DNA of 21,692 bases from a virus, in the IMG/VR virus record IMGVR_UViG_3300000597_000004, positions 1 through 21,692 of that record; one strand, written 5' to 3'. Below the pieces are notes generated by a model. It saw only the letters and a program-made list of their open reading frames with translations, made no database searches and was not told where the DNA came from. Below, one piece after another: positions 6,859-14,613 of the stretch. Both the position numbers and the translations under genes were made by a program. Position 1 is the stretch's first letter; each line of letters begins with the position of its first letter.

Positions 6859-9200
6859 CGGCCGAAGCTAGGCAACCACCAGAACATATAGCCGGGTAAG
6901 ATATCGCCTCTTTCGTTGCGAGCGTTTGCCGGGACATCGGCATCCTTATGGCCTTTACTGCGAAGTGCATCGGGATTGAAATGAACCCAAGACCGTCCCG
7001 ACCAGCTTTCATCCAGTTTATTTTTTGCCATTTGCTCTTTGCGTGCTTGTTCAGTCAACAATGAATCAAACAATTTGTCTGCATCGCGCTCCGACATTAG
7101 AACTCGCACCGCATCATTCTTGAACTGATTACGCATTCCTTCGCGCTGTTCATGCAACATCTTGCGCGCAGTATTAACAGCTCCAAGCATCTGATCCCAA
7201 GATGCTGACGTACTGAAATTCTTCTCCATTTCAGCGCGTTCTTGCGCAGTACCAGCGCGAGCAACTGCCAACGACTTGATGATTTCGGTACCGAGAATTT
7301 GGGCAGCTAGCTTGACGTTTGTCGGTTCCGGATAGCCAGCAATATTTTCCATTATGTAAGCTTTAACTTTATTAAAAACTGGCGCGTCTAGAATTGAGAC
7401 ATGACCACCTAATGCTTGCCACTCGGCTCCTAGCTGTTCCAACACTTCCAAATGACCGGCGGCAACGCTAAGAAACCGTACCTGATCGCCTTGCGGGCCG
7501 GCTCCCATGTAACGATCAATAGTCTTGCCCGCGGCACGCACAAGATTGGCTTGCCGAGTGCGGTATTGCGCCGTGTCGGTTATTCCTTGCGCTTTCAATT
7601 TCTCGTCAGCGAGATTCCATGCCGCTCTAGTGAAAGCTTGCTTGACGACACCGGTAAAGCCAGCAGCCTGCGGCGGCGTGCCGCCTTTCGCGACTTGGCC
7701 AAGATTGATGACATTGGAGGCTTGCTCAATCTCTTCGGTAGTGATGCCTTTCTGTGCTAGAGCATCATGCGCCTTGGCAGCATCGAGTCCGTAAACTCTA
7801 TCTTGCGACAAGCCAAAGCGTTCCCAACCCAGGCGTAGAGCTTCCTTGCGAGCCTCAAGCGCTTGCGCCGCTATTCTTGCTTTTGCTGCTGTTTGTTCCC
7901 TGGCAACTTGGGCACGTGCGACAAGTCCCTCTCTTAGTCGTTGAGTACGACCTAGTTCCGCAGCACCAGCACGAAACATGCGCCCCTTTTCTAAATATTC
8001 GGTCAGCTCACGTTTTTCAGAAGCATGCATACGAGCTAATTCACGCTTGAAGTTTTCCGATTGTCCTTGGCGATAATCTTTCCTGCCTTCGACAAATTCG
8101 GTCAGCTCTTGCCTGAATGCTTGATTTGATTCGGTAATCGCCGTGCGTGTTGCAGCATTTAATTCGGCAACCTGTAACCGACCTTCAATTTGTCTTTCGG
8201 TAACCCGTTCACGCCCAGCAATCTGTTTTTCGGCTATCCGCTCACGGGTACCCAATGTTTGGGCAGCAATGTCTAATTTAACCTGCCGATCTTTCTCCCT
8301 GCCTGCTTCGCGCGTCTCGGCACGTTCTGCCAAACCTGCTTCATGGGTACGACCAAGCTCAAGCCTGCCTTCTCCAAGTTCGCGTGCTGTCTGCGCCCTG
8401 AAGGCAGCAGTTTCAGCATTTTGTTGCTGAATCAAATTAGTCATTTCAAATCTAGCTTGCTTTCGCTCTGCTTCTGTCTCTGCGGCTGCAATTTTTTGTG
8501 CTGCCTGCCGTAATTTTTCCTGTTGCCCTTCATACAAGCGCGCTTCCCGCTCCCTAGCTACGGCAATCCTGTCTGCTGCCGCTTCGCGCCGCTGCGAAAT
8601 TGTCGCCTCATGCCATGCCGCCTGTTCCTCGACTTTCATCAACGGAACAAGATTATTGACCACCCCGTAGATCACTCCAGATGGGGCACCGGGGTTGGCC
8701 TTTACCGCTGCATTGATCACTTCCCGCATGGTCAAGGGACCACCGGGCCCGAGATAACCCTTCGGCGGTTGCCGTTGCGCTGGCTGTGCCGCCTGCGGCG
8801 GTGCCCCTTCTGGCTGCGCCGCGGCCGGTGGACCGCCAATCGGAGGTGGTCCTGCCGGTGGACCGCCCATGATGCGTTCACCCGGAGCACCAACCATGCT
8901 GCCGGTCGCTGCCGGCTCGACCGCCGGTTGCTGTGCTCGCGCTGCTGGCTGCTGTGCTGCCGGCTGTGAAGGCTGCCCCGGCTGCGGAGCTGGCAGGGGC
9001 GGACCGGGCGGACCACCGGCACCGGAAAGAAGCTGAAGGGTACGATCAGCACCAGTACGAGTTTGGATTCCAAAATCGTATTCTTGCTGTACCCGTCGTG
9101 CTTCCTCTTCGCGTAATCGAGTCTGACTTAACCGACTTGCAATATCGGCTTGCGATTCCTGCGATTCGAGAAAACCGCCGGCAATTCCACCGTTAGCCAT
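6855..9200 (-). CDS. Large coiled-coil internal virion (DNA ejection-type) protein
   Basis: A 781-residue protein. Residues about 15-45 are a charged helix. Residues about 60-150 are a low-complexity Pro/Ala/Gly/Gln stretch. Residues about 185-465 are an almost uninterrupted Glu/Arg/Ala/Gln-rich helix with imperfect repeats such as RERIAEKQIAGRERVTERQI. The C-terminal part from about 480 is globular; its segment from about 572 to 695 (RFLSVAAGHLEVLEQL, then N610 and a helical stretch ending MLHEQREGMRNQF) resembles a helical domain I know from many phage virion proteins placed at the end of short-tail modules. The length, coiled coil and position after the GNAT and Gly-rich genes correspond to T7 gp15/gp16-type internal proteins that are injected and form a conduit. 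I saw no lysozyme or transglycosylase motif. It starts 1 base after the preceding stop. Confidence 0.75.
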   Translation of the reverse strand: MANGGIAGGFLESQESQADIASRLSQTRLREEEARRVQQEYDFGIQTRTGADRTLQLLSGAGGPPGPPLPAPQPGQPSQPAAQQPAARAQQPAVEPAATGSMVGAPGERIMGGPPAGPPPIGGPPAAAQPEGAPPQAAQPAQRQPPKGYLGPGGPLTMREVINAAVKANPGAPSGVIYGVVNNLVPLMKVEEQAAWHEATISQRREAAADRIAVAREREARLYEGQQEKLRQAAQKIAAAETEAERKQARFEMTNLIQQQNAETAAFRAQTARELGEGRLELGRTHEAGLAERAETREAGREKDRQVKLDIAAQTLGTRERIAEKQIAGRERVTERQIEGRLQVAELNAATRTAITESNQAFRQELTEFVEGRKDYRQGQSENFKRELARMHASEKRELTEYLEKGRMFRAGAAELGRTQRLREGLVARAQVAREQTAAKARIAAQALEARKEALRLGWERFGLSQDRVYGLDAAKAHDALAQKGITTEEIEQASNVINLGQVAKGGTPPQAAGFTGVVKQAFTRAAWNLADEKLKAQGITDTAQYRTRQANLVRAAGKTIDRYMGAGPQGDQVRFLSVAAGHLEVLEQLGAEWQALGGHVSILDAPVFNKVKAYIMENIAGYPEPTNVKLAAQILGTEIIKSLAVARAGTAQERAEMEKNFSTSASWDQMLGAVNTARKMLHEQREGMRNQFKNDAVRVLMSERDADKLFDSLLTEQARKEQMAKNKLDESWSGRSWVHFNPDALRSKGHKDADVPANARNERGDILPGYMFWWLPSFGR

Positions 9201-9201
9201 A

Positions 9202-10212
9202 TTAGATTGGCCTTAAATTTGGATTGGTTTCCGGTGAACCGCCATAATACCCACCGCCGCCGCCACCAAACGGCCCCCAACCACCGCCGGGTGGGAACAT
9301 TAGACCCATCCCACCACCAAACTGCCGCAGCCAAGCTTGTTGTTGATTAAATTGCTGGTTCTGCTGCGAAAGGGCGAGTTGAGCTTGCTGATTGCCAACT
9401 TGATTGGCCGCATTGACCTGTCCCATGTAGTTGAGCCAATCGCCGGCTTGCAGCTGCGGTATCGTAGAAGTCAGATTGCCGAACTGCGCTGCTGCCTGCG
9501 GTCCTTGTAACGCTCCGCCTAGAATTGCGTTGTAGGCACTCCATGGTGCTTGCGCCGAACCGAGACCAGCCCCAATAGCACTGCTGCCAAGGCCAAAGGC
9601 ACCGGTAGCCGATCCCAATGCTCCGCCATAAAGCCCCCTGGCTGCTTCTGCCCCAACCCCCATGCGGTTAAGTAAGTTGTTCTGCCAATCAATATTGAAA
9701 TCCGCCATGGTCTTGCCGGCAACACCTTGACCCCAAGGCGTGCCTGCCAAACCAGATTGACTAAGACCGGCAAGCGACTGCTCACCAACCTGTTGCGCGG
9801 TACGTTGATAAAGTGCCTGCTGCGGATCGAACGCTTGATTTAAGATAGCCCCGGCCGCGCCGATCTGCGGGGCTACCGTACCGCCAATCTGCCCCGCCAT
9901 TCCCAAGCCACCCAACGCATTGAGCTGTCCCAATCCGCCAAACAGATTTGCCCCGCCCTGGAAACCACCAGCATAGGGGTTAGCCATAAAGCCGCGAGCA
10001 ATACCACTGACATCCCCTAAAAATTGTCCACCGATATTGTACTGTCCTAGATCACCAATCGCCCCAGCGCCGCGAGCAAAGGCAGGACCAATCGGCCAAT
10101 TTTGTTGGGGCGGTAATTGCACATTGCTGGGACTACCGAACGCACCAAATAAACCGGCGCCGCCGACACCTGCGCCCAAGCCACCCATCAACATTGCCGG
10201 TGTGATGCCCAT
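9202..10212 (-). CDS. Gly/Ala/Gln-rich virion protein, probable ejection-cassette partner
   Basis: A 336-residue protein of low complexity. The N-terminus (MGITPAMLMGGLGAGVGGAG) is hydrophobic and glycine-rich, the centre has many GG, GA and AQ pairs with amphipathic helical stretches, and about 40 residues near the C-terminus are Gln-rich then almost only glycine, tryptophan and proline (GGGWGPFGGGGGGYYGG). There are no cysteines. It sits between a GNAT/small-gene pair and the long coiled-coil protein, which is the position of gp14 in the T7 order 13-14-15-16; phage proteins at this position are often Ala/Gly/Gln-rich and membrane-active when injected. The start ATG overlaps the preceding TGA by one base (TGATG). 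The function is inferred from position only. Confidence 0.65.
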   Translation of the reverse strand: MGITPAMLMGGLGAGVGGAGLFGAFGSPSNVQLPPQQNWPIGPAFARGAGAIGDLGQYNIGGQFLGDVSGIARGFMANPYAGGFQGGANLFGGLGQLNALGGLGMAGQIGGTVAPQIGAAGAILNQAFDPQQALYQRTAQQVGEQSLAGLSQSGLAGTPWGQGVAGKTMADFNIDWQNNLLNRMGVGAEAARGLYGGALGSATGAFGLGSSAIGAGLGSAQAPWSAYNAILGGALQGPQAAAQFGNLTSTIPQLQAGDWLNYMGQVNAANQVGNQQAQLALSQQNQQFNQQQAWLRQFGGGMGLMFPPGGGWGPFGGGGGGYYGGSPETNPNLRPI

Positions 10213-10418
10213 CAGTCTTTTACCGGTCTTTCAGTTTCGTGCTCTTCCATGAATTTTTGAAATTCAAGCTGGCGCTTTACCCCGCCAATTCCTGTTTTAT
10301 AGGCTTTACCGTAAGGAATACCGATCTGCGTAGGACCGATGCGATCATAGTCTTTACGGCGCGCAGTTTCCTCCGAACCATAATTCCCATTCCACATTGT
10401 GTTGCCGGTGCGGGCCAT
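10212..10418 (-). CDS. Small basic/polar protein of unknown function
   Basis: A 68-residue protein starting at the ATG that shares one base with the preceding TGA (TGATG); an upstream in-frame GTG is less likely because the sequence GGTGGAG lies just before the ATG as a Shine-Dalgarno site. The sequence has a Gly/Asn-rich start (ARTGNTMWNGNYGSEETA), a Tyr/Gly-rich middle (IGIPYGKAYKTG) and a charged C-terminal helix (KRQLEFQKFMEEHETER). No family is recognised. It lies between the GNAT gene and the Gly-rich virion gene and is coupled to both by one-base overlaps, so it is probably a virion or assembly protein. Confidence 0.6.
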   Translation of the reverse strand: MARTGNTMWNGNYGSEETARRKDYDRIGPTQIGIPYGKAYKTGIGGVKRQLEFQKFMEEHETERPVKD

Positions 10419-10951
10419 CACTCCACCAATAGTTTCATGTAAGCCACCTCAAATGCCTTCAAGCCAAGGCGCTTGAAAATTACCCGCACCCGCCGATCAC
10501 GTTGAGAAAACCAATGAAGCTTTTCAGATACGACCATGCGCACTACACCACACTTGCGCAAATGTTTCTCATTCTCGCGAAACATGCGTAACCCAGTCAA
10601 GCCGCGCCGGTAATGCGGATCGAGCCAAAACATATCGATATAAGCGTGCAGCGTCGTCTTATAATGCAAGTGCGGGGAAATAAGATTGAAGATATAGCCA
10701 ATCAGCTTGTCGTCGTCACGTACAGTCAAGACATGCAAGGTGCCGTTAATAGACCCTTGCATGAAACGATCCCAATCGGGATCGAGCGGGATCGCATCAC
10801 GATGAACCCCTAGCTCATGCCAATGCTTACGGAAAAGCGGTAATAGCTCCCGCGCAATAACATAAAATGGCTCGAACTTGATATCGAGCTTAGGCGGTAC
10901 GCGGTCCGAGAGTGCCGGCACCACGTGAAGTTTTGTGGCTATCGGAGGCAT
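10418..10951 (-). CDS. GNAT-fold acetyltransferase-like protein, T7 gp13/DUF2833-type
   Basis: A 177-residue protein with a GNAT (N-acetyltransferase) pattern: an initial helical part (VIARELLPLFRKHWHELG), strand KLIGYIFNLIS, strand AYIDMFWLDPHYR, then the CoA-loop-like RRGLTGLRMFRENEKHLRKC, strand VRMVVSEKL and the closing RLGLKAFEVAYMKLL. This order matches the phage protein class of T7 gp13 (DUF2833), which has a GNAT fold and precedes the internal virion proteins in the T7 genome. Here too it comes before the Gly-rich and coiled-coil virion genes. The canonical RxxGxG/A loop reads RRGLTG, so binding of acetyl-CoA is possible but not certain. The start is ATG with GGGAGG upstream. Confidence 0.75.
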   Translation of the reverse strand: MPPIATKLHVVPALSDRVPPKLDIKFEPFYVIARELLPLFRKHWHELGVHRDAIPLDPDWDRFMQGSINGTLHVLTVRDDDKLIGYIFNLISPHLHYKTTLHAYIDMFWLDPHYRRGLTGLRMFRENEKHLRKCGVVRMVVSEKLHWFSQRDRRVRVIFKRLGLKAFEVAYMKLLVE

Positions 10952-11090
10952 TAACCGATCCTCCCTGACACTTCATGCTTGAATCGGGGACACTCGGTGA
11001 ATGATTGCCATCCGTTTTCAAGCTGGTGTCGGACGCACGAGCGCTGCCGGCAAAACCGACATCAACGCCATGACCTTTAGTCTTTGCCAT
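10890..11090 (-). CDS. Small Ser/Gly-rich protein of unknown function
   Basis: A 66-residue protein, start ATG at 11090 preceded by GGAG at seven bases; the frame could begin with an upstream TTG, but the spacing favours the ATG. It is rich in Ser, Gly, Lys and Thr (MAKTKGHGVDVGFAGSARAS) with no predicted helix or membrane part and one cysteine, and is probably unstructured. Its last 62 bases overlap the start of the GNAT gene in another frame, and that GNAT start has its own ribosome site inside this gene. The clear ribosome site and the lack of other coding in 10952-11090 support it as a gene, but the overlap lowers confidence. Confidence 0.5.
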   Translation of the reverse strand: MAKTKGHGVDVGFAGSARASDTSLKTDGNHSPSVPDSSMKCQGGSVNASDSHKTSRGAGTLGPRTA

Positions 11091-11102
11091 GATCAATCTC
11101 CG

Positions 11103-11621
11103 TTACTGGATGCAAACAAAGCCTAACCCTACTGTGCCGTTGAGCGCATTAGCAGCATGGGTATTGGTAAGGCTTACAGTAAGCGTACCGGCTCCTGTAG
11201 CACTAACCAAAGGTACCGGATAGCCATTAGTCACGAGCGTACCGCTGTAAGAAACAACCCATGCTTGGCAAACACTGGTAGCAGTCACCAAAGTATTATT
11301 GATGACAAAGTTAGCATTGGTAGCGGCAGCCGTCGTAAGCGTACCAGTCGTAACCAAGCCACGTTGGGCGTTACAAGTCTGCGGCGAAGCTCCGGTCGCC
11401 GTGCAATAACCACCCATCGAGTAAATGACTGGAATATTGTTGTTTAACGATGTAGGAGCGCCGTTAAGGGTTTGCAGCAAGGTATTGAGCGTTGCGACGA
11501 GCTGCGATGGTTCGTTGTATGTCGGTGAAATGGGAATCAGCGGCAAACCACCACTAAAGCCAAGAGCAGCACCGAATACTGCCCCCAAAAAGACTGCGGC
11601 CGTCACAAGAAGTTTGCGCAT
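11103..11621 (-). CDS. Secreted or virion-associated protein with signal peptide
   Basis: A 172-residue protein. Residues 1-22 are a Sec-type signal (MRKLLVTAAVFLGAVFGAAL) with two N-terminal positive charges and a hydrophobic core; the cleavage site is unclear (after A-L-G at 21 or nearby). The mature part has a helical piece (EPSQLVATLNTLLQTLNG) followed by Thr/Ala/Asn-rich beta-type sequence and four cysteines (C73, C83, C118, C170), the last next to the C-terminus. The beta-rich second half (STGT-, VSLTNT-like stretches) looks like a small fibre or adhesin tip. It has a good Shine-Dalgarno site (GGGAGAA) and sits just after the collar fibre gene. The first-half pattern 'QLVATLNTLLQTLNG' resembles the start of phage tail proteins. 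No enzyme motif is seen. Confidence 0.65.
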   Translation of the reverse strand: MRKLLVTAAVFLGAVFGAALGFSGGLPLIPISPTYNEPSQLVATLNTLLQTLNGAPTSLNNNIPVIYSMGGYCTATGASPQTCNAQRGLVTTGTLTTAAATNANFVINNTLVTATSVCQAWVVSYSGTLVTNGYPVPLVSATGAGTLTVSLTNTHAANALNGTVGLGFVCIQ

Positions 11622-11642
11622 GCTCGTTCTCCCTGGCCTATC

Positions 11643-12719
11643 TTAATACTTAATCTGCTTGTTCATCAAGATAATTGGCGGAAGATTGGTATGTGCCGCT
11701 CCGCTGCCAAAAGCATTGCCGGTAAAGCTGGGGGTGCTGGAAACAACGGACGTGGAATCATCTGCTTGGTTGCTGTCACCAGTGCGGACGACAAAAAATG
11801 TAGTTGGGGCAATGGTACCTTGGGACATGCTACGCATATGCGCCGTAATGGTCGGTTGGCTTATTGTGCCGGTTGGAGTGATCACGGGAAGCTCAGTTAT
11901 AGTTAAAACATGGTTTTGACCGCCCCCGGAACCGAGTAGCGCCGTGCCGTCGAAATTGCCCCCCGCGACAGTAATACGTCCGGACCCGCCAGAATCAATC
12001 ATTCCGATTACGCGCCCGCGCGCATCGGGCAATTGAAAATTGCCGGCTGTGCAGCTCCCCGCAGCAGGGGAACCAAACTTTAACCAAAGCGCAGTAAAAA
12101 CCGTAGTTGAGACGCACGTTCCTTGTAGCAGTAGCCAACCTGCGTCACCTGTTGCTGAAATCGTATCAATCACAGTCCCAACCGGAAATGGAGAAAGATT
12201 AGTACTTAACTGAAAATTAGCACCATCATAAACAACCTCGGTAATTCCTTGGTTGAGAATTTCAAACCCCTGAAGAGACTGAATTCCGTCAGTCGTGCGT
12301 CGTGTAATAGCAGTAGCGGGCGTACTGCCAATTTGTAAGGTTGCTGGTCCGGTATTAGCAAAACCTGCCTTGAAAATAACCTTGTAGCCAAGGGTCAAAG
12401 TAAAATTAGGAGGCGAGGTCGCAGTAACAACTTGCGCGTTTTGCGTTCCTGTGGATGTACCGATCCCAACAAAAACGGGAGACCCGCCTTGAGATGGTGG
12501 AATAGGTGTCGTCAAACCACCTAAAGACGTAATATCGCTGTTAGCTCCTGCCGCCGCTGCACTGCCCAAGCAGGTAACCAAGGCATTATAATTTGCCATA
12601 ACTTGACTTGCGTCAGCTAACTGCCCGTTAACCAAATTGAATGGCAACGTACAAGCTACCCCAGCATGAGCAAGCTTGCTGAAGAGCAGAAATAACAACG
12701 CTAGACCGAACTTTCTCAT
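11643..12719 (-). CDS. Tail-collar-domain fibre protein with signal peptide
   Basis: A 358-residue tail fibre. Residues 1-19 form a signal peptide (MRKFGLALLFLLFSKLAHA) with an AHA cleavage site. Residues about 108-172 hold a common phage-tail repeat unit (FANTGPATLQIGSTPATAI, then VVYDGANFQL). Residues about 180-240 form a phage tail collar domain (GTVIDTISATGDAGWLLLQG, then FQLPDARGRVIGM), and the C-terminus (HTNLPPIILMNKQIKY) is the usual end of collar-type fibres. The mature chain has four cysteines (C23, C50, C202, C223), of which the second pair lies within the collar domain. Collar fibres contact the host surface. A signal peptide on one is unusual. The start overlaps the stop of the hub gene by ATGA (12716-12719). 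Confidence 0.85.
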   Translation of the reverse strand: MRKFGLALLFLLFSKLAHAGVACTLPFNLVNGQLADASQVMANYNALVTCLGSAAAAGANSDITSLGGLTTPIPPSQGGSPVFVGIGTSTGTQNAQVVTATSPPNFTLTLGYKVIFKAGFANTGPATLQIGSTPATAITRRTTDGIQSLQGFEILNQGITEVVYDGANFQLSTNLSPFPVGTVIDTISATGDAGWLLLQGTCVSTTVFTALWLKFGSPAAGSCTAGNFQLPDARGRVIGMIDSGGSGRITVAGGNFDGTALLGSGGGQNHVLTITELPVITPTGTISQPTITAHMRSMSQGTIAPTTFFVVRTGDSNQADDSTSVVSSTPSFTGNAFGSGAAHTNLPPIILMNKQIKY

Positions 12720-14392
12720 GCTGCTGCCTGTACGTCGGTAAGGAATTTGAGTTTCTGTAGCATCAACCGCAAAGTTCCAAGCTTGATCGCAGAAGCAGAC
12801 TGCCCATTAGCTTCAAAAAATCCGCGCGAAAAACTAAGTGCGTTACGCCAAGGCAATCGCCGTGGTGCAAGAGCAAGCAAACTTGACCCCCATACTGATG
12901 ATCCCCAATTAAACTGCCCCCATATTGCACTACTTCCAGTCGGAACAATTTGAATGCTATCTATAACCACTCCTTGCTGGTCTTGAAAGTTTATAGCTAT
13001 AGGTGGAGTTGTAGCAGCAAAAGCAAGATCAAACGTTGTTTGCTTTACGCTGTAATTTGACATGATATCCAAGTCAGGCAACAAAGTTGTCTGATATATC
13101 CAAGTCATCTGTAAACCATTTTCAACAAATGCACCAGATAAAGACTGAACTGTATCGCTTTGCCAAATTTTTGCTGGAATGCCTACTCCTGTCAGCAAGA
13201 AAGAAGCTTGAAAAGGCTGAATCAAAGCTGCTGGAAATGTATGCGGTCCGGTCCAGATACCGCGTGAAATATGATACCACCATTCCTGCTGCTGTTGGGT
13301 TACCAAAGGATTTTGCACAGTCACCCTGATAACATCTACATTACATGCGGCTACTGCACGTGAAGGCACTGCCACATTGATAAACGGCACGACGATCCCT
13401 TTACCATCTACGCCAATTGGATCAGAAATATTTGCCTGAAAATCAATGATCCGAAGTCCATCAGGAGCCAAAAAAGCAAGTCCTTTAGGAGTACTGCAAA
13501 CACTTAACGGTGAACGAGTTCCAGTTGCGAAATTCATCGCATTAAGCGTAAGGTTATTAAGCGCAGAATCTCCGGTGAGTTGATAAGTGTTTGATACTCC
13601 CTTGAATATAATTAAAGCCTGAATGATACCACCTAACTGATTGAACAAACGTAATTGCCCAAGCGCAGTTAAAGGAATAGTATCGCCAAAGGTAACAACT
13701 TGAGTAGCGTTCGTTACATTGAGAGGATTAAAAATATCAGAAAAAACTACTGCTGGCTGCACTACGACATTGACAATGTAATATGCTCGTCCATTGAATT
13801 GCGCGACAAAAGTCGGAGGGATTGAAAACGTAATCGCTCCGGTCAAATTGCCGGCATTCCAAACTGGAGCTGTCGGCGTAGTAAGATCAAACCAGCCAAA
13901 CATAGAAGAAGTTGCAGAAAACCCCGGATGCGTCACTACCAACTTGGTTCCGATCAAATCCATAATCGGAGGTGTCCAAGGTCCGCTAGTAGGTTGACTC
14001 TGCGGTACGTTGCTTGAGGTCACACCCGAAACAGTAATAAAAGTATTTGTGCTCAAATTAAAACAAAAAGGCGTGTCAAAGCCGGTTGCTGTGTTTCCTA
14101 TCATTCCATAAACTAAATTACTAAAAATATGAAATACCGAAATAGTGCCCGCAGTAGAACTTGTTCCAGCAGTCTGAAAACCCGAGCTAAAACCCGAACT
14201 AAAACCCCCACCCATCATTGTCGCATCAATTAATTTAATTGCCGCTGGACGACACTGAAATAAACCGGATGTAGAAGGATCAGGAATCAAATTAGTAAGA
14301 AATGTCATTGCCCCTTCAAAAGCAGATGACGAATCAAGTGTGTCCGATACACCACGCGGTCTCCACACCAAAGGTTGCGCATTTCTGATCAT
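12716..14392 (-). CDS. P22 gp10-like tail hub / packaged-DNA stabilisation protein
   Basis: A 558-residue beta-rich protein with no signal peptide. Its N-terminus (MIRNAQPLVWRPRGVSDTLD, then FLTNLIPDPS and a CRPAA motif) matches the start of P22 gp10-type and related podovirus hub/nozzle proteins, and the length is somewhat above the 472 residues of P22 gp10. The body contains repeated beta-propeller-like elements (GWFDLTT, FNGRAYYIVN, LGQLRLFN, KGLAFLAPDGLRIID, WWYHISRGIW). The gene follows the gp4-like adaptor two genes upstream, as expected for a short-tail head-to-tail connector. It is coupled to its neighbours by ATGA overlaps at both ends (14389-14392 and 12716-12719). The role is sealing the portal after packaging and carrying the tail fibres. 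Confidence 0.75.
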   Translation of the reverse strand: MIRNAQPLVWRPRGVSDTLDSSSAFEGAMTFLTNLIPDPSTSGLFQCRPAAIKLIDATMMGGGFSSGFSSGFQTAGTSSTAGTISVFHIFSNLVYGMIGNTATGFDTPFCFNLSTNTFITVSGVTSSNVPQSQPTSGPWTPPIMDLIGTKLVVTHPGFSATSSMFGWFDLTTPTAPVWNAGNLTGAITFSIPPTFVAQFNGRAYYIVNVVVQPAVVFSDIFNPLNVTNATQVVTFGDTIPLTALGQLRLFNQLGGIIQALIIFKGVSNTYQLTGDSALNNLTLNAMNFATGTRSPLSVCSTPKGLAFLAPDGLRIIDFQANISDPIGVDGKGIVVPFINVAVPSRAVAACNVDVIRVTVQNPLVTQQQQEWWYHISRGIWTGPHTFPAALIQPFQASFLLTGVGIPAKIWQSDTVQSLSGAFVENGLQMTWIYQTTLLPDLDIMSNYSVKQTTFDLAFAATTPPIAINFQDQQGVVIDSIQIVPTGSSAIWGQFNWGSSVWGSSLLALAPRRLPWRNALSFSRGFFEANGQSASAIKLGTLRLMLQKLKFLTDVQAAA

Positions 14393-14613
14393 TGACCAAC
14401 CGGCTTTTGTTCTTTTGCTTTCTCGCGCGCCTGTGCTTCACGCTGAATAGTTTGTAGAATTGTTTGTATCTGTTGATGAGCACGCGCACTCGCCGGAACC
14501 TCGCCTAGTGCTTGCGTCATGGTTTCCCACAAGTCACGGTCTGGCGGCACATAAGGCGTTTGGGCAAACACCGGTGTTGCCAGCAACAAAAAAATACAGC
14601 TAATTCGTTTCAT
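14389..14613 (-). CDS. Short secreted protein with signal peptide, unknown function
   Basis: A 74-residue protein starting at ATG 14613, which lies inside the end of the preceding gene (14-base overlap). A longer open frame upstream belongs to the preceding gene's shadow. Residues 1-17 are a signal peptide (MKRISCIFLLLATPVFA) with a VFA cleavage site; there is no lipobox cysteine, so it is not a lipoprotein. The mature part is about 57 residues: a Pro/Tyr/Asp turn (TPYVPPDRDLWETM), a helix and a Gln/Glu/Lys/Ala-rich coiled coil (QTILQTIQREAQAREKAKEQ). It is flanked by tail genes and translationally coupled at both ends. It could be a tail or periplasmic assembly factor; a spanin subunit is considered but nothing specific supports it. 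Confidence 0.6.
   Translation of the reverse strand: MKRISCIFLLLATPVFAQTPYVPPDRDLWETMTQALGEVPASARAHQQIQTILQTIQREAQAREKAKEQKPVGQ

Noticed and set aside
8700-9100. Repetitive DNA suggesting a repeat array or CRISPR
   Set aside because: The repetition reflects the Pro/Ala/Gly/Gln-rich segment of the coding sequence; there are no equal-length repeats with unique spacers.
14389-14613. Rz1-like spanin subunit
   Set aside because: There is no lipobox cysteine after the signal region, no proline-rich short lipoprotein layout and no partner Rz-like gene or lysin nearby.
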